Below, piece after piece: positions 16,733 through 24,797 of a stretch of 64,000 nucleotides of DNA. The stretch's first letter is position 1. The number at the start of each line of letters is the position of its first letter. The stretch is taken from the NCBI RefSeq assembly GCF_963664415.1, contig NZ_OY761443.1:1-64000 (forward strand). Reading direction: 5' to 3'. The translations under genes and the position numbers were made by a program. This DNA is from an uncultured Desulfobacter sp. (GTDB lineage: Bacteria; Desulfobacterota; Desulfobacteria; Desulfobacterales; Desulfobacteraceae). Under the pieces are notes generated by a model, which searched no databases, was not told where the DNA came from, and saw only the letters and a list, made by a program, of their open reading frames with translations.

Positions 16733-17604
16733 TTAAAATTCGTCAAGAACGGTATCTCCGCGTTCAGATGTCCTCACAGAGATGGAATCCTCGGTGGGCT
16801 TGACCCAGATTTTCCCGTCTCCGGGCTGTCCGGTTTGGTTGGATTTAATAATGGTGTCTATTGTTTTTTGAACCAAATTGTCAGGGACAACCACAAACAG
16901 AGCACGTTTGGGGCGCAGGCGATCGCCCTGACCCAACTGGGCAATGGCCTCTTCATGCCCCTCTTGTGCCCCTTTGAGCAGCTCCATGTTCACCAGGCCT
17001 TTTCCCCGCCCCAGACACTCCATAGCGGTCATGGAAGAGATGCCCGCGTCAATCAACACGGATTTTCATGGTAGGCTAAGAAACCCTAATTTTAGAATTT
17101 TTTAAAGGAAGATAAGGTTCAACTTGTACAATTTTCAATAGCTGAAAGAGTCCAATTTAAGTGATTTTGAGGGTTTTATGGCGTTTTTATAAAGGATTTT
17201 GTGGTCACTAAAAAATGTTTTGGCTTCATTCAACACAAAAATTAGGGTTAATTAATGTTATGATACACTACATTCCAAAACGTATTAAAATTACAAAATT
17301 TTAAAATATCATGAAAATATCGATAGAATTAGCATTAAAAAGGACTTTTTTCAAAGAAAATATGAAATATATTAAGCTATTCCGAAATTTTGATAGATAT
17401 AATAAACCCTAAAATATTTTAATGTAAAAAGCATATGATTGCTTATATGCTTTATTTTACAGGTTATTATTCAAGAAAAAGGAACCAAAATTTAAATCGA
17501 TAGCATAGATATTAGGGTTTTTTGATTTCATGAAAATCCGTGATCAATGCTTTTTTGGTCTCATTGATCTTGTTCATGCGGACAACAGCCATAACCTCCT
17601 TCAT
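16733..17604 (-). pseudogene. nifI2: NifI2, PII-like regulator, interrupted by a MITE-like element
   Basis: NifI2 is a nif-specific PII protein that, with NifI1, binds the MoFe protein and stops nitrogenase when ammonium is present. The first 21 codons (MKEVMAVVRMNKINETKKAL and I) run from 17604 to 17543, with the ATG overlapping the nifI1 stop (ATGA). A 486-bp insertion follows, and the gene resumes at 17056 with DAGISSMTAMECLGRGKG and the rest, ending VLDEF at 16733. Removing the insert and one 5-bp repeat restores KKALIDAGI in frame. As it stands only a peptide of about 27 residues is made from the true start. An internal ATG at 17059 could give the downstream piece alone, without the first beta strand and helix of the PII fold. 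Confidence 0.92.
17052..17547. mobile_element. 486-bp MITE-like element in nifI2 with ATCAA target duplication
   Basis: The element spans 17057-17542. Its ends are inverted: CACGGATTTTCATG (17057-17070) against CATGAAAATCCGTG (17529-17542). A second inverted pair lies inside, AAACCCTAAT against ATTAGGGTTT. It is flanked by ATCAA at 17052-17056 and again at 17543-17547, a 5-bp target-site duplication. The interior is AT-rich, has no reading frame of useful length, and carries further CCCTAA/TTAGGG motifs. It has no transposase, so it must have been moved in trans by an IS with the same ends elsewhere in the genome. Confidence 0.92.
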
Positions 17605-17954
17605 GATGTCACCTCTTCATCAAGGTCAATGTCTTTTTTGCCGGAACTGATGGTGTAGGAATCAATGATCGGAGAAATGAAAATCTTGCCATCGCCAAAG
17701 GCGCCTTTCTCTCCAGTCTTTGCGGTTTCCAAAATGGTTTTCAGCAGAAAATCACGATCTTTTTCATCAATTACCGATATGAGCATCTCCTTGGGGATTT
17801 CATCATAGGTGATTTCACCAATTTTGATTCCCCGTTGTTTGCCACGTCCTGCCACGCTCATCCGGGTGACAGCCGGATATCCTGCTTCCATGAGTGCGGC
17901 CATGACTGCGTTAACCTTTTCAGGGCGAACAATGGATTTAATCATTACTTTCAT
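17601..17954 (-). CDS. nifI1: NifI1, nitrogen-fixation PII-like regulator
   Basis: This 117-aa PII-family protein has the N-terminal strand MKVMIKSIVRPEKVNAVM, VAGRGKQRGIKIGEITYDEIPKEML covering the short T-loop region, and GAFGDGKIFISPI in the C-terminal part. NifI1 normally forms a hetero-oligomer with NifI2 that senses 2-oxoglutarate and inhibits the MoFe protein. It lies directly after nifH (32 bp) and its stop overlaps the nifI2 start. Since nifI2 is disrupted, this protein lacks its partner from this locus. The frame and conserved residues look intact, so its loss of function would be recent or incomplete. Confidence 0.93.
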   Translation of the reverse strand: MKVMIKSIVRPEKVNAVMAALMEAGYPAVTRMSVAGRGKQRGIKIGEITYDEIPKEMLISVIDEKDRDFLLKTILETAKTGEKGAFGDGKIFISPIIDSYTISSGKKDIDLDEEVTS

Positions 17955-17986
17955 ATCAGTGCTCCTTATGGTTCTGGCGTATAGGT

Positions 17987-18811
17987 TTATGAAGCGATCC
18001 CGTATTCAATGAGCATGTTTTCCAGTTCTTCAATTTCAAGGGGGGTGGGGATGACGAACATCTCATTTTCATCCATTTTTTTGGACAGTGCCCGGTATTC
18101 ATCAGCCTGGGGGTGATCCGGTGCAAAATCAATTACGGTTTTTCTGTTGATCTCGGCCTGCTGAACCATATTGTCCCTGGGTACAAAGTGAAGCATCTGG
18201 GTGCCCAGTTTTTTGGCCAGCTGCTGAATCATTTCTTCCTCGTTGGCAACCATACGGGAGTTACAGATCAGACCGCCAAGACGAACACCGCCGGACTGGG
18301 CAAATTTTACGATACCCTTGCAGATGTTATTGGCTGCGTACATGGCCATCATTTCGCCGGAGACGACAATATAAATTTCCTGGGCTTTACCTTCACGGAT
18401 GGGCATGGCAAAACCGCCGCAAACAACGTCGCCCAGAACATCATAAAAAACATAATCCAGATTCTGCTCTTCGTCATAGGCACCCAGCTGCTCAAGTAGG
18501 TTGATGGAGGTGATGATCCCACGACCAGCACAGCCGACACCGGGTTCGGGTCCACCGGATTCCGTACACAAAACGCCGCCGTATCCAACTTTTCTAACAT
18601 CTTCAAGTTCAACATCTTCACCCTCTTCTCTCAGGGTATCAAGAACGGTTTTCTGGGCCAGGCCGTTCAGCATAAGCCGGGTGGAATCAGACTTGGGGTC
18701 GCAGCCCACGATCATAATATTTTTGCCGGCTTCCACCAGCCCTGCAACAGTATTCTGGGTTGTAGTGGATTTGCCGATGCCGCCTTTTCCGTAGATTGCT
18801 ACCTTTCTCAT
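17987..18811 (-). CDS. nifH: NifH, nitrogenase Fe protein (copy 2)
   Basis: This dinitrogenase reductase is 274 aa and heads nif copy 2. It has P-loop GKGGIGKST, cluster ligands Cys94 and Cys131, Arg97, and the usual PRDNMVQ at 211-217 (Asp213, unlike copy 1). It differs from copy 1 at seven residues, which makes NifH the best conserved of the duplicated proteins. A leader hairpin and a sigma-54-type promoter precede it. It is followed by nifI1 after 32 bp. Confidence 0.96.
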   Translation of the reverse strand: MRKVAIYGKGGIGKSTTTQNTVAGLVEAGKNIMIVGCDPKSDSTRLMLNGLAQKTVLDTLREEGEDVELEDVRKVGYGGVLCTESGGPEPGVGCAGRGIITSINLLEQLGAYDEEQNLDYVFYDVLGDVVCGGFAMPIREGKAQEIYIVVSGEMMAMYAANNICKGIVKFAQSGGVRLGGLICNSRMVANEEEMIQQLAKKLGTQMLHFVPRDNMVQQAEINRKTVIDFAPDHPQADEYRALSKKMDENEMFVIPTPLEIEELENMLIEYGIAS

Positions 18812-18849
18812 TATTTCCTCACTCCTTTAGTTAAATTTATTCGCCGCAA

Positions 18850-18867
18850 CAGACAAAGGCTTGTCTG
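18850..18867 (-). promoter_or_regulatory. Leader hairpin of nifH copy 2
   Basis: CAGACAA (18850-18856) pairs with TTGTCTG (18861-18867) across a 4-nt loop. It lies between the promoter and nifH at the position where copy 1 has the ACAGG/CCTGT hairpin. The stem bases differ in a compensating way between the copies, so the structure appears to be under selection. Confidence 0.55.
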
Positions 18868-18885
18868 CCGTCGTAATGCTTATAT

Positions 18886-18902
18886 TGCAACGGGTGTTCC
18901 AA
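18886..18902 (-). promoter_or_regulatory. Sigma-54 (RpoN) type promoter of nifH copy 2
   Basis: The minus strand reads TTGGAACACCCGTTGCA, identical in all 17 bases to the element upstream of nifH copy 1 and one mismatch from the RpoN consensus. It lies about 75 bp before the nifH start. It should drive the ten-gene operon down to nifV. Confidence 0.8.
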
Positions 18903-19580
18903 GCACCTTTCGGATTGACGACAAAAAATCTAACTGGTTTGAATTACGAATTGATTTAAATAAAAAAACTTTTTTATTTATGACAAAACAAATAAAAAGA
19001 AACACATAAATTACAAAATTGAGATATAATGTAAGCCAAATATGTAATATATTTTAAATATATTTATTATTATTCAGTAATTAATCAATTAACAATAAAC
19101 TAAGAGTATTCAAAAACTTACAAAGAAAATGAAGAATATCTGCCAAAAAAGCACATCCTAGCTAAGAATAAGAACGCAGCACATTGAAATTAAAAGTAAT
19201 TTACTTGTTCTTACTAAACAAATAATGGATCGACCCACAATTTTAGACAGATTCTGGGTTCAATGCATTTGAATATCTTTTAAAGCAGGAGGCTATGAAT
19301 ACCTTCACGATGGCTCAGCAACGGTTATAAAAATGTTGCACAAATGTATTTAATGAGTCAAAACAAACGAATTCCGCACAATTCATCCAAATAAATATTG
19401 CACGACTCAGTCTCGATGACCTTAATATAGATAGCCATGAAAAAAAGTTTTTACTTACTGCGTTATGATCTCTTACCATACACCATAACGCAGTAGACGA
19501 AAATCTTCGCTTAGGGTTCATCAATATCGACTAAATCCGGCAGGAAAAGGCAGGAACTTTGTTTTTTTTACAAGAAAGCA
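18903..19580. other. AT-rich region upstream of nif copy 2, no confident gene
   Basis: The first part, to about 19078, aligns with the region upstream of nif copy 1 and ends at TTATTATTCAG, the right edge of the duplicated unit. After that, up to the dispersed repeat at 19581, I recognise nothing. A short minus-strand frame at 19315-19524 looks like no family I know and has no ribosome binding site. I find no TGT-N10-ACA activator site. Confidence 0.5.
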
Positions 19581-19662
19581 TAGGTAAAGCACAAAGATTT
19601 TTTGAACTTTATTGTGGACCGAACCAGGGTAAAATACCATAGACGGTCCGCGACTGTTTATA
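19581..19662 (+). repeat. Dispersed structured repeat, copy G (divergent)
   Basis: Its first half aligns with the repeat at 57760-57846: AGGTAAAGCACAAAGAT then TTTGAACTTTATTGTGG. The second half is more divergent and keeps only a weak central stem. It lies just beyond the plsC stop codon. It is the least certain member of the family. Confidence 0.5.
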
Positions 19663-19665
19663 CAA

Positions 19666-20427
19666 TCAGACTGATTCCCGGGAATTTTCAACATGCCCGG
19701 AAATATACGTCCTTGTCATATCGGCAATCTTTTCAGGGGGCATACCCTTGAACCGGGAAAAGGGAATGGTATCCAGGACCTTGACCGTCATTTCCGTGTG
19801 TCCCTGAAAGGACAATGAATGTTTAGGCAAAGCCTTGGTGGTGTTGCTGATGGCAATGGGCTGAATGTCAACGCCTGTATTTTTTGCCAGAATAAACGCC
19901 CCAGGTTTAAATCGGCCTATATGGCCATCTTTGGACCTAGTGCCTTCGGGGAAGAAAAAAATGGAAATATTTTGCCGCAAAAGCTTCTCACACTCGGCCA
20001 TCATCGCTTCAATACTCTCCTTATCACCGCGCTTAAGTTTAATATCCCCATTGTTCAGTGCCATATTCCAACCAACAAACGGCAGTTTAAATACCGAAGC
20101 TTTAGACACCCACCGGTAGGGAAACAGCAATTGATAAAGAACAAGTATATCCAGCTGGCTTTGATGATTGGACACAAACACATAGTTTTTGCGGATATCA
20201 AGCTTTTCCCGGCCTACTATTTTTACGGACCATGGCGGCATAGCCCAAATATAAACCGAGGCCCAGAACGCGCTGAAAACGTTTGACACAACCCTTCGCG
20301 AATCAAAAGGTGCTGTGCATATCCGCAAAACACAAGCCATACAGAAAAAAAAGACGGAGGAAATACCGATAAATGCAATAAATAGGATTGAAAAAACCTT
20401 ATTTAATACCGTCTTGCTATAACTCAT
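19666..20427 (-). CDS. plsC: 1-acyl-sn-glycerol-3-phosphate acyltransferase (PlsC family)
   Basis: This membrane-bound acyltransferase makes phosphatidic acid from lysophosphatidic acid in phospholipid synthesis. It is 253 aa. A hydrophobic N-terminal segment (about 10-37) anchors it. The catalytic NHQSQLD (HX4D) lies near 87 and the phosphate-binding FFPEGTRSKDG near 157. The start overlaps the end of map by 11 bp, so the two are co-transcribed on the minus strand. Its exact acyl preference cannot be read from the sequence. Confidence 0.88.
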   Translation of the reverse strand: MSYSKTVLNKVFSILFIAFIGISSVFFFCMACVLRICTAPFDSRRVVSNVFSAFWASVYIWAMPPWSVKIVGREKLDIRKNYVFVSNHQSQLDILVLYQLLFPYRWVSKASVFKLPFVGWNMALNNGDIKLKRGDKESIEAMMAECEKLLRQNISIFFFPEGTRSKDGHIGRFKPGAFILAKNTGVDIQPIAISNTTKALPKHSLSFQGHTEMTVKVLDTIPFSRFKGMPPEKIADMTRTYISGHVENSRESV

Positions 20428-21298
20428 ATGGGGTTAAGCTTTCATACCCGTCATCTGTTACAAGGATAGTCTGTTCAAACTGGGCGGACAAGGATCCGTC
20501 ATTGGTCACCGCTGTCCATCGATCCTCAAGCACATGCAGCTCTTTTTTACCTAAATTGACCATGGGTTCTATGGTAAATACCATACCCGGCACAAGCGTC
20601 ACACCGGTGCCGCGCCGCCCAAAATGAAGGACCTGGGGCTGTTCATGGAAATCAATTCCCACACCATGACCCACGAATTCCCTGACAACAGAACACCTCT
20701 GCCCTTCGGCATATTTTTGAATGGCATGACCAATATCCCCCAAGGTGGCCCCGGGCTTGACCTGCTCTATACCCAGCCGCAGACTTTCGGCAGCCACAGC
20801 CACAATTTTCTGGGCATCGCGCCCAGGCGTACCCACAAAAAAAGTTTTATTGGCATCGGCATAGTAACCGCCCAAAATTGGTGTTATATCAACATTGACA
20901 ATATCCCCGTCTTCAAGGACCCGTTCACCGGGGATACCGTGGCAGATCACATCATTAATGGAAACGCAGACACTCTTGGGAAACCCCCTGTAGTTGAGCG
21001 GTGCGGGCACAGCGCCGGCTTTTATGGTCTCTTCATGTACATAGGTATTGATCTCATCGGTTTTTAAACCAGGCCGAATCATCTTTTCAACCCCGTCCAT
21101 AATAGATAAAAGCAGCTCTCCGCATTTTCGAATACCATCAATCTGCTCGGGTGTTTTCAGGATAATGTCATATTTATTTTTATATTTATCCTTCAAAGAA
21201 ATTTGTGTTTTTTTGTTCCTGCAGCAATTTTTAAATTTTTTCCCGCTGCCGCATGGGCACAGTTCATTGGGTCGAATAGTCGTTGATTTAATTTTCAT
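20417..21298 (-). CDS. map: Type I methionine aminopeptidase with N-terminal SEC-C motif
   Basis: It removes the initiator methionine from new proteins, using two divalent metals. It is 293 aa. Residues 14-27 (LCPCGSGKKFKNCC) form a SEC-C zinc motif like that at the SecA C-terminus, an extension found in a subset of MetAPs and thought to help ribosome association. The catalytic part shows the two metal aspartates in VNVDITPILGGYYADANKTF, His in GHGVGIDFHE, and Glu in FTIEPMV and FEQTILVT. It lies between miaB (6 bp upstream) and plsC (overlapping), one minus-strand operon. Confidence 0.93.
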   Translation of the reverse strand: MKIKSTTIRPNELCPCGSGKKFKNCCRNKKTQISLKDKYKNKYDIILKTPEQIDGIRKCGELLLSIMDGVEKMIRPGLKTDEINTYVHEETIKAGAVPAPLNYRGFPKSVCVSINDVICHGIPGERVLEDGDIVNVDITPILGGYYADANKTFFVGTPGRDAQKIVAVAAESLRLGIEQVKPGATLGDIGHAIQKYAEGQRCSVVREFVGHGVGIDFHEQPQVLHFGRRGTGVTLVPGMVFTIEPMVNLGKKELHVLEDRWTAVTNDGSLSAQFEQTILVTDDGYESLTPYEL

Positions 21299-21304
21299 AA
21301 CATC

Positions 21305-22681
21305 TTAATCGCTTTCGCAGACCTCTCCCCAAAGGGAATGGGGGTATGCGTTTATAATTTCAAGTGTAACCAGATCCCCGATGGCGGCCTGATCCGTTGC
21401 AAAATGCACAATTTTATTTGCATCGCTTCTGCCGAACATCTGTCTGGTATTTTTATTCTTTTTTACAAAGCCGTCCCGGGGTTTTGGACTGTCACCTTCC
21501 ACCAGCACCGTTACTTTTTGACCCACCAAGGCTTTGTTTTTCTTTTCAGTAATCTTTTCCTGGAAATCCAGCAGTTCATTGAGCCGATCGCGTTTGGTCT
21601 GTTCATCCAACTGATCTGAAAATTTGGCTGCCGGTGTAAATGATCTTGCTGAATAGGCAAAGGCAAAGACCGCATCAAATTCTACAGTTTCAAGCAAATT
21701 CATGGTCTGCTCAAAATCAGATACCGATTCTCCGGGAAACCCGACAATAATATCCGTGGACAGGGCAATATCCGGACAGGCCTGCCTTAACGCTGAAATT
21801 CTTTTAAAATAGGTATCACGGTCATATTTACGGTTCATTCTTTTTAATACGTCGTTGGAACCGGACTGAACCGGCAGATGAAGATGGTTGCAGACCTTGT
21901 CAATATCTTTCATGGCCTGGATCAGATCTTTTGATAAATCCTTAGGATGGGAGGTGGCAAACCGGATACGTTCAATCCCGTCCACCCTGCTGACCAGATG
22001 AAGCAAATCAGCAAAGCTGACCTGCCCAGTATTACCGGCATAGGAATTAACATTCTGGCCCAGCAACGTGATTTCCCGCACCCCGGAAGCGGCCAACACT
22101 TTAATCTCTTCTACAATGGCCAATGGATCCCGGCTCTTTTCCTTTCCCCGGACATAGGGTACCACACAATAGGTACAAAAATTTTCACACCCCTGCATGA
22201 TCGTCACAAAGCGTGACACCTGAATTTTTCCGGGAAATAAGTTAACGGGGGCTTGTGTGAAAGCGCCTTCAAAAATGTTTTCACTGGGATCGATATCCAC
22301 AATGCGGGTTTCACCGGCAGCAAGTGCCTTAAGATGGGTTTCAAAGCGGCCAAAGGCCTGGGTGCCTAAAACCAGATCAAGATGCGGCAGGCGCACGAAC
22401 GCTTTTTCCTTTTCTTTTTGGGCCACACAGCCGGCCATAATAGTCAGTGGTCCTTTTTTCTTGATCCTTGTGCCTGCAAAACGACCTAAGAAACTATAGG
22501 CCTTTTCCTGGGCTTTATGGCGGATGGCACAGGTGTTACACAGAACCAGATCTGCCAGATCCGGATCATGGGTTTGTTCATACCCGGCATTTTGCAAAAG
22601 GCCCGCCAGAATCTGGGAATCATACACGTTCATCTGGCATCCAATGGTGTTTACATAGGCTTTTGGCTTATTTGGGCTCAA
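21305..22681 (-). CDS. miaB: tRNA-2-methylthio-N6-dimethylallyladenosine synthase MiaB
   Basis: This radical SAM methylthiotransferase modifies A37 of tRNAs reading UNN codons. It is 458 aa. The N-terminal UPF0004 domain has three cluster cysteines (TIGCQMN, LCNTCAIR, MAGCVAQ). The radical SAM motif CENFCTYCVVPY lies near 160, and a TRAM domain forms the last 65 residues. The region GQNVNSY favours MiaB over the paralogues RimO and MtaB. It overlaps the upstream DUF4911 gene by 14 bp. Confidence 0.94.
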   Translation of the reverse strand: MSPNKPKAYVNTIGCQMNVYDSQILAGLLQNAGYEQTHDPDLADLVLCNTCAIRHKAQEKAYSFLGRFAGTRIKKKGPLTIMAGCVAQKEKEKAFVRLPHLDLVLGTQAFGRFETHLKALAAGETRIVDIDPSENIFEGAFTQAPVNLFPGKIQVSRFVTIMQGCENFCTYCVVPYVRGKEKSRDPLAIVEEIKVLAASGVREITLLGQNVNSYAGNTGQVSFADLLHLVSRVDGIERIRFATSHPKDLSKDLIQAMKDIDKVCNHLHLPVQSGSNDVLKRMNRKYDRDTYFKRISALRQACPDIALSTDIIVGFPGESVSDFEQTMNLLETVEFDAVFAFAYSARSFTPAAKFSDQLDEQTKRDRLNELLDFQEKITEKKNKALVGQKVTVLVEGDSPKPRDGFVKKNKNTRQMFGRSDANKIVHFATDQAAIGDLVTLEIINAYPHSLWGEVCESD

Positions 22682-22877
22682 AATAAAAATCCTTTTTCAA
22701 CGCTTGCGTGACCATATTTACCTCGTCCTGCCGGTCAGGGGGCATGGCAAGCCGGATATGGCCGGTTCCGGACTCCAATGTTGTGACAACGGCTAAACCT
22801 TCATAGGCTTCAAAAATAAATCGGATAAATCCGATTTTTGCCTTATCCACCATATATTCTTTTACAACAGATTGCAT
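22668..22877 (-). CDS. DUF4911 family protein
   Basis: This 69-aa protein (starting MQSVVKEYMVDKAKIGFIRF) resembles the small DUF4911 family found next to miaB in sulfate reducers. Alternating strands such as GLAVVTTLESGTGHIRLAMPP suggest an alpha-beta fold. No catalytic residues are evident and no function is known. It is the first gene of the DUF4911-miaB-map-plsC operon, with a 155-bp divergent gap to recJ. Confidence 0.7.
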   Translation of the reverse strand: MQSVVKEYMVDKAKIGFIRFIFEAYEGLAVVTTLESGTGHIRLAMPPDRQDEVNMVTQALKKDFYFEPK

Positions 22878-23032
22878 AATATTCTATAATTCATCCTTTA
22901 TGAACCGCTTACTATACCACCAACAAAGTCCGTTGCTCAAGAGTTTTGCCGGAACAAAATTGTCAGCCCCAATAGCTTTAAGGTTAACAGATTGACACGT
23001 CGCCATCCAAGAAGGTATAAATCCGGCATTCC

Positions 23033-24736
23033 ATGGAAATCAAAATAAAATATACAACACCTGACAGAGAAGTTATTCAAAAACTTCAAAAGGCCCTAAA
23101 GTGTCATCCTGTTATCGCAGGACTGCTGGCGGACAAAGGGATCACATCTGCCGATGAAGCAAATTTTTTTCTAAACCCTGATTATTCAAGGCTAAGCAAC
23201 CCATTTGAATTAAAAGACATGGACAAAGCCGTAGAACGAATCTATACGGCGGCAATTAATAAAGAAAAAATTCTTATTTTTGGTGATTTTGATGCGGACG
23301 GAGTAACGGCGACTGCCATGCTTTACCAATTTCTTGGCCTGGTAGAAGCGGATCTGTCCTGGTATGTGCCCCACAGAACAAAAGAAGGCTACAGCCTTCA
23401 ATTGCCCCACATTGAAATGGCCGTATCCATGGATGTGGATCTGATCATCACTGTAGACTGCGGCATCGGTTCCCATGAAGCGGTTGAGGCAGCAAACAAA
23501 GAAGACATTGACGTTATTATCACCGACCACCATGAACCGGACACGTCTGTCCCCAAAGCTTTTGCCGTGATTAATCCAAAGCAGGCCGACTGCAACGCCT
23601 GTCTTGAATACCTGGCAGGTGTCGGCGTTGCATTTTACCTGATTATGGGCCTGCGGAAAGTATTCAGGAACAACGGGTTATGGGAAAAATATCCGGAACC
23701 CCAATTATCCGAATACCTGGATCTGTTCACCATCGGTACCATTGGAGACATGGTCCCTCTGGTTCAAGACAACCGGGTGCTTTGCGTGGCAGGAATCAAA
23801 CGCATTCGCATGGGCCTTCGCCCGGCCATTGTCTCCATGGCACACACATCAAGGCTCGACATGGATAAGCTGGATTCCGACGACATTTCATTTAAAATTG
23901 TACCAAGGCTGAATGCCGCAGGCCGCATCTCCCATGCAAGAATCTGTGTTTCTCACCTGACCTGCCCTGCCCGGGCCCAAACCGAGACAACGGCAGTCCT
24001 CCTTGATGAACTGAATAGAAAACGCCAGCTCATTGAAAAAGAGATTGTTGAAGATATTGAGCGGCGCATTGCAGATGATCCGTCCATACTTGACAACCGA
24101 ATTATTGTCTTGTGGGACACCAGATGGGAGGCATCCGTGCTCGGTATTGCCGCATCAAGGCTTGCCCGAAAGCATGGATGTCCGGTGGTGCTTCTGAACT
24201 CAAAGGATGACATTGCAAAAGGATCATGCCGGAGCATTAATCAGATAAATATACACGAAATATTCTCAAAAATCCGGAATCTGCTGGAAAGCTTTGGGGG
24301 ACATGCCATGGCAGCAGGATTATCGGTCAGAAAAGAAAACCTTGACCGCCTGAAACCTGCGCTCACAAAAGTCCTGAATTTGTTCTGTACGGAAAAAGAC
24401 TTCCAACCGGTCCAAACAATTGATGCCGTCATTAAATTATCGGATATTACCCCGGAACTTGTTCGGCAGATAGATATGCTTCGCCCATTTGGCACAGGCA
24501 ATCCTGAACCTGTCTTCCTTATAGAAAACGTATGGGTGGCATCATCGATCATCATGGGCGGCTGCCATAGAAAAATGATCCTGAAGGATCAAAGCGGGGA
24601 ACACCAGATGGAGGCATTGCACTTCAACCTATCCGACACAACGTGCCTGCCCGAATTTTTCCCAAAACTTATGGTGAAGCTCAAAGCGGACAAATTTAAG
24701 CTAAATCATGTTCAGGGTGTTGTTCAGGATTTGTGA
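23033..24736 (+). CDS. recJ: Single-stranded-DNA-specific exonuclease RecJ
   Basis: RecJ is a 5'-3' ssDNA exonuclease of recombination and mismatch repair. It is 567 aa. DHH-family motifs are visible: FGDFDADGVTAT (about 84-95), TVDCGIG near 142, ITDHHEPD near 164, FTIGTIGDMVPL, and the DHHA1 signature GGHAMAAGLSV near 422. A C-terminal OB-like part follows. It is the first gene of a plus-strand pair with the antiporter gene 61 bp downstream. The ribosome binding site before the start is weak. Confidence 0.93.
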   Translation: MEIKIKYTTPDREVIQKLQKALKCHPVIAGLLADKGITSADEANFFLNPDYSRLSNPFELKDMDKAVERIYTAAINKEKILIFGDFDADGVTATAMLYQFLGLVEADLSWYVPHRTKEGYSLQLPHIEMAVSMDVDLIITVDCGIGSHEAVEAANKEDIDVIITDHHEPDTSVPKAFAVINPKQADCNACLEYLAGVGVAFYLIMGLRKVFRNNGLWEKYPEPQLSEYLDLFTIGTIGDMVPLVQDNRVLCVAGIKRIRMGLRPAIVSMAHTSRLDMDKLDSDDISFKIVPRLNAAGRISHARICVSHLTCPARAQTETTAVLLDELNRKRQLIEKEIVEDIERRIADDPSILDNRIIVLWDTRWEASVLGIAASRLARKHGCPVVLLNSKDDIAKGSCRSINQINIHEIFSKIRNLLESFGGHAMAAGLSVRKENLDRLKPALTKVLNLFCTEKDFQPVQTIDAVIKLSDITPELVRQIDMLRPFGTGNPEPVFLIENVWVASSIIMGGCHRKMILKDQSGEHQMEALHFNLSDTTCLPEFFPKLMVKLKADKFKLNHVQGVVQDL

Positions 24737-24797
24737 TTAAATCAATATTCACTTGTACATAACGTATACAAAGAAAAAAGGGAGTTGAATAGGAACA

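Noticed and set aside
19315..19524. Minus-strand open frame of 69 codons upstream of nif copy 2
   Set aside because: No family resemblance, no ribosome binding site, and composition like the surrounding non-coding DNA. A remnant of a transposase was considered but no motif supports it.
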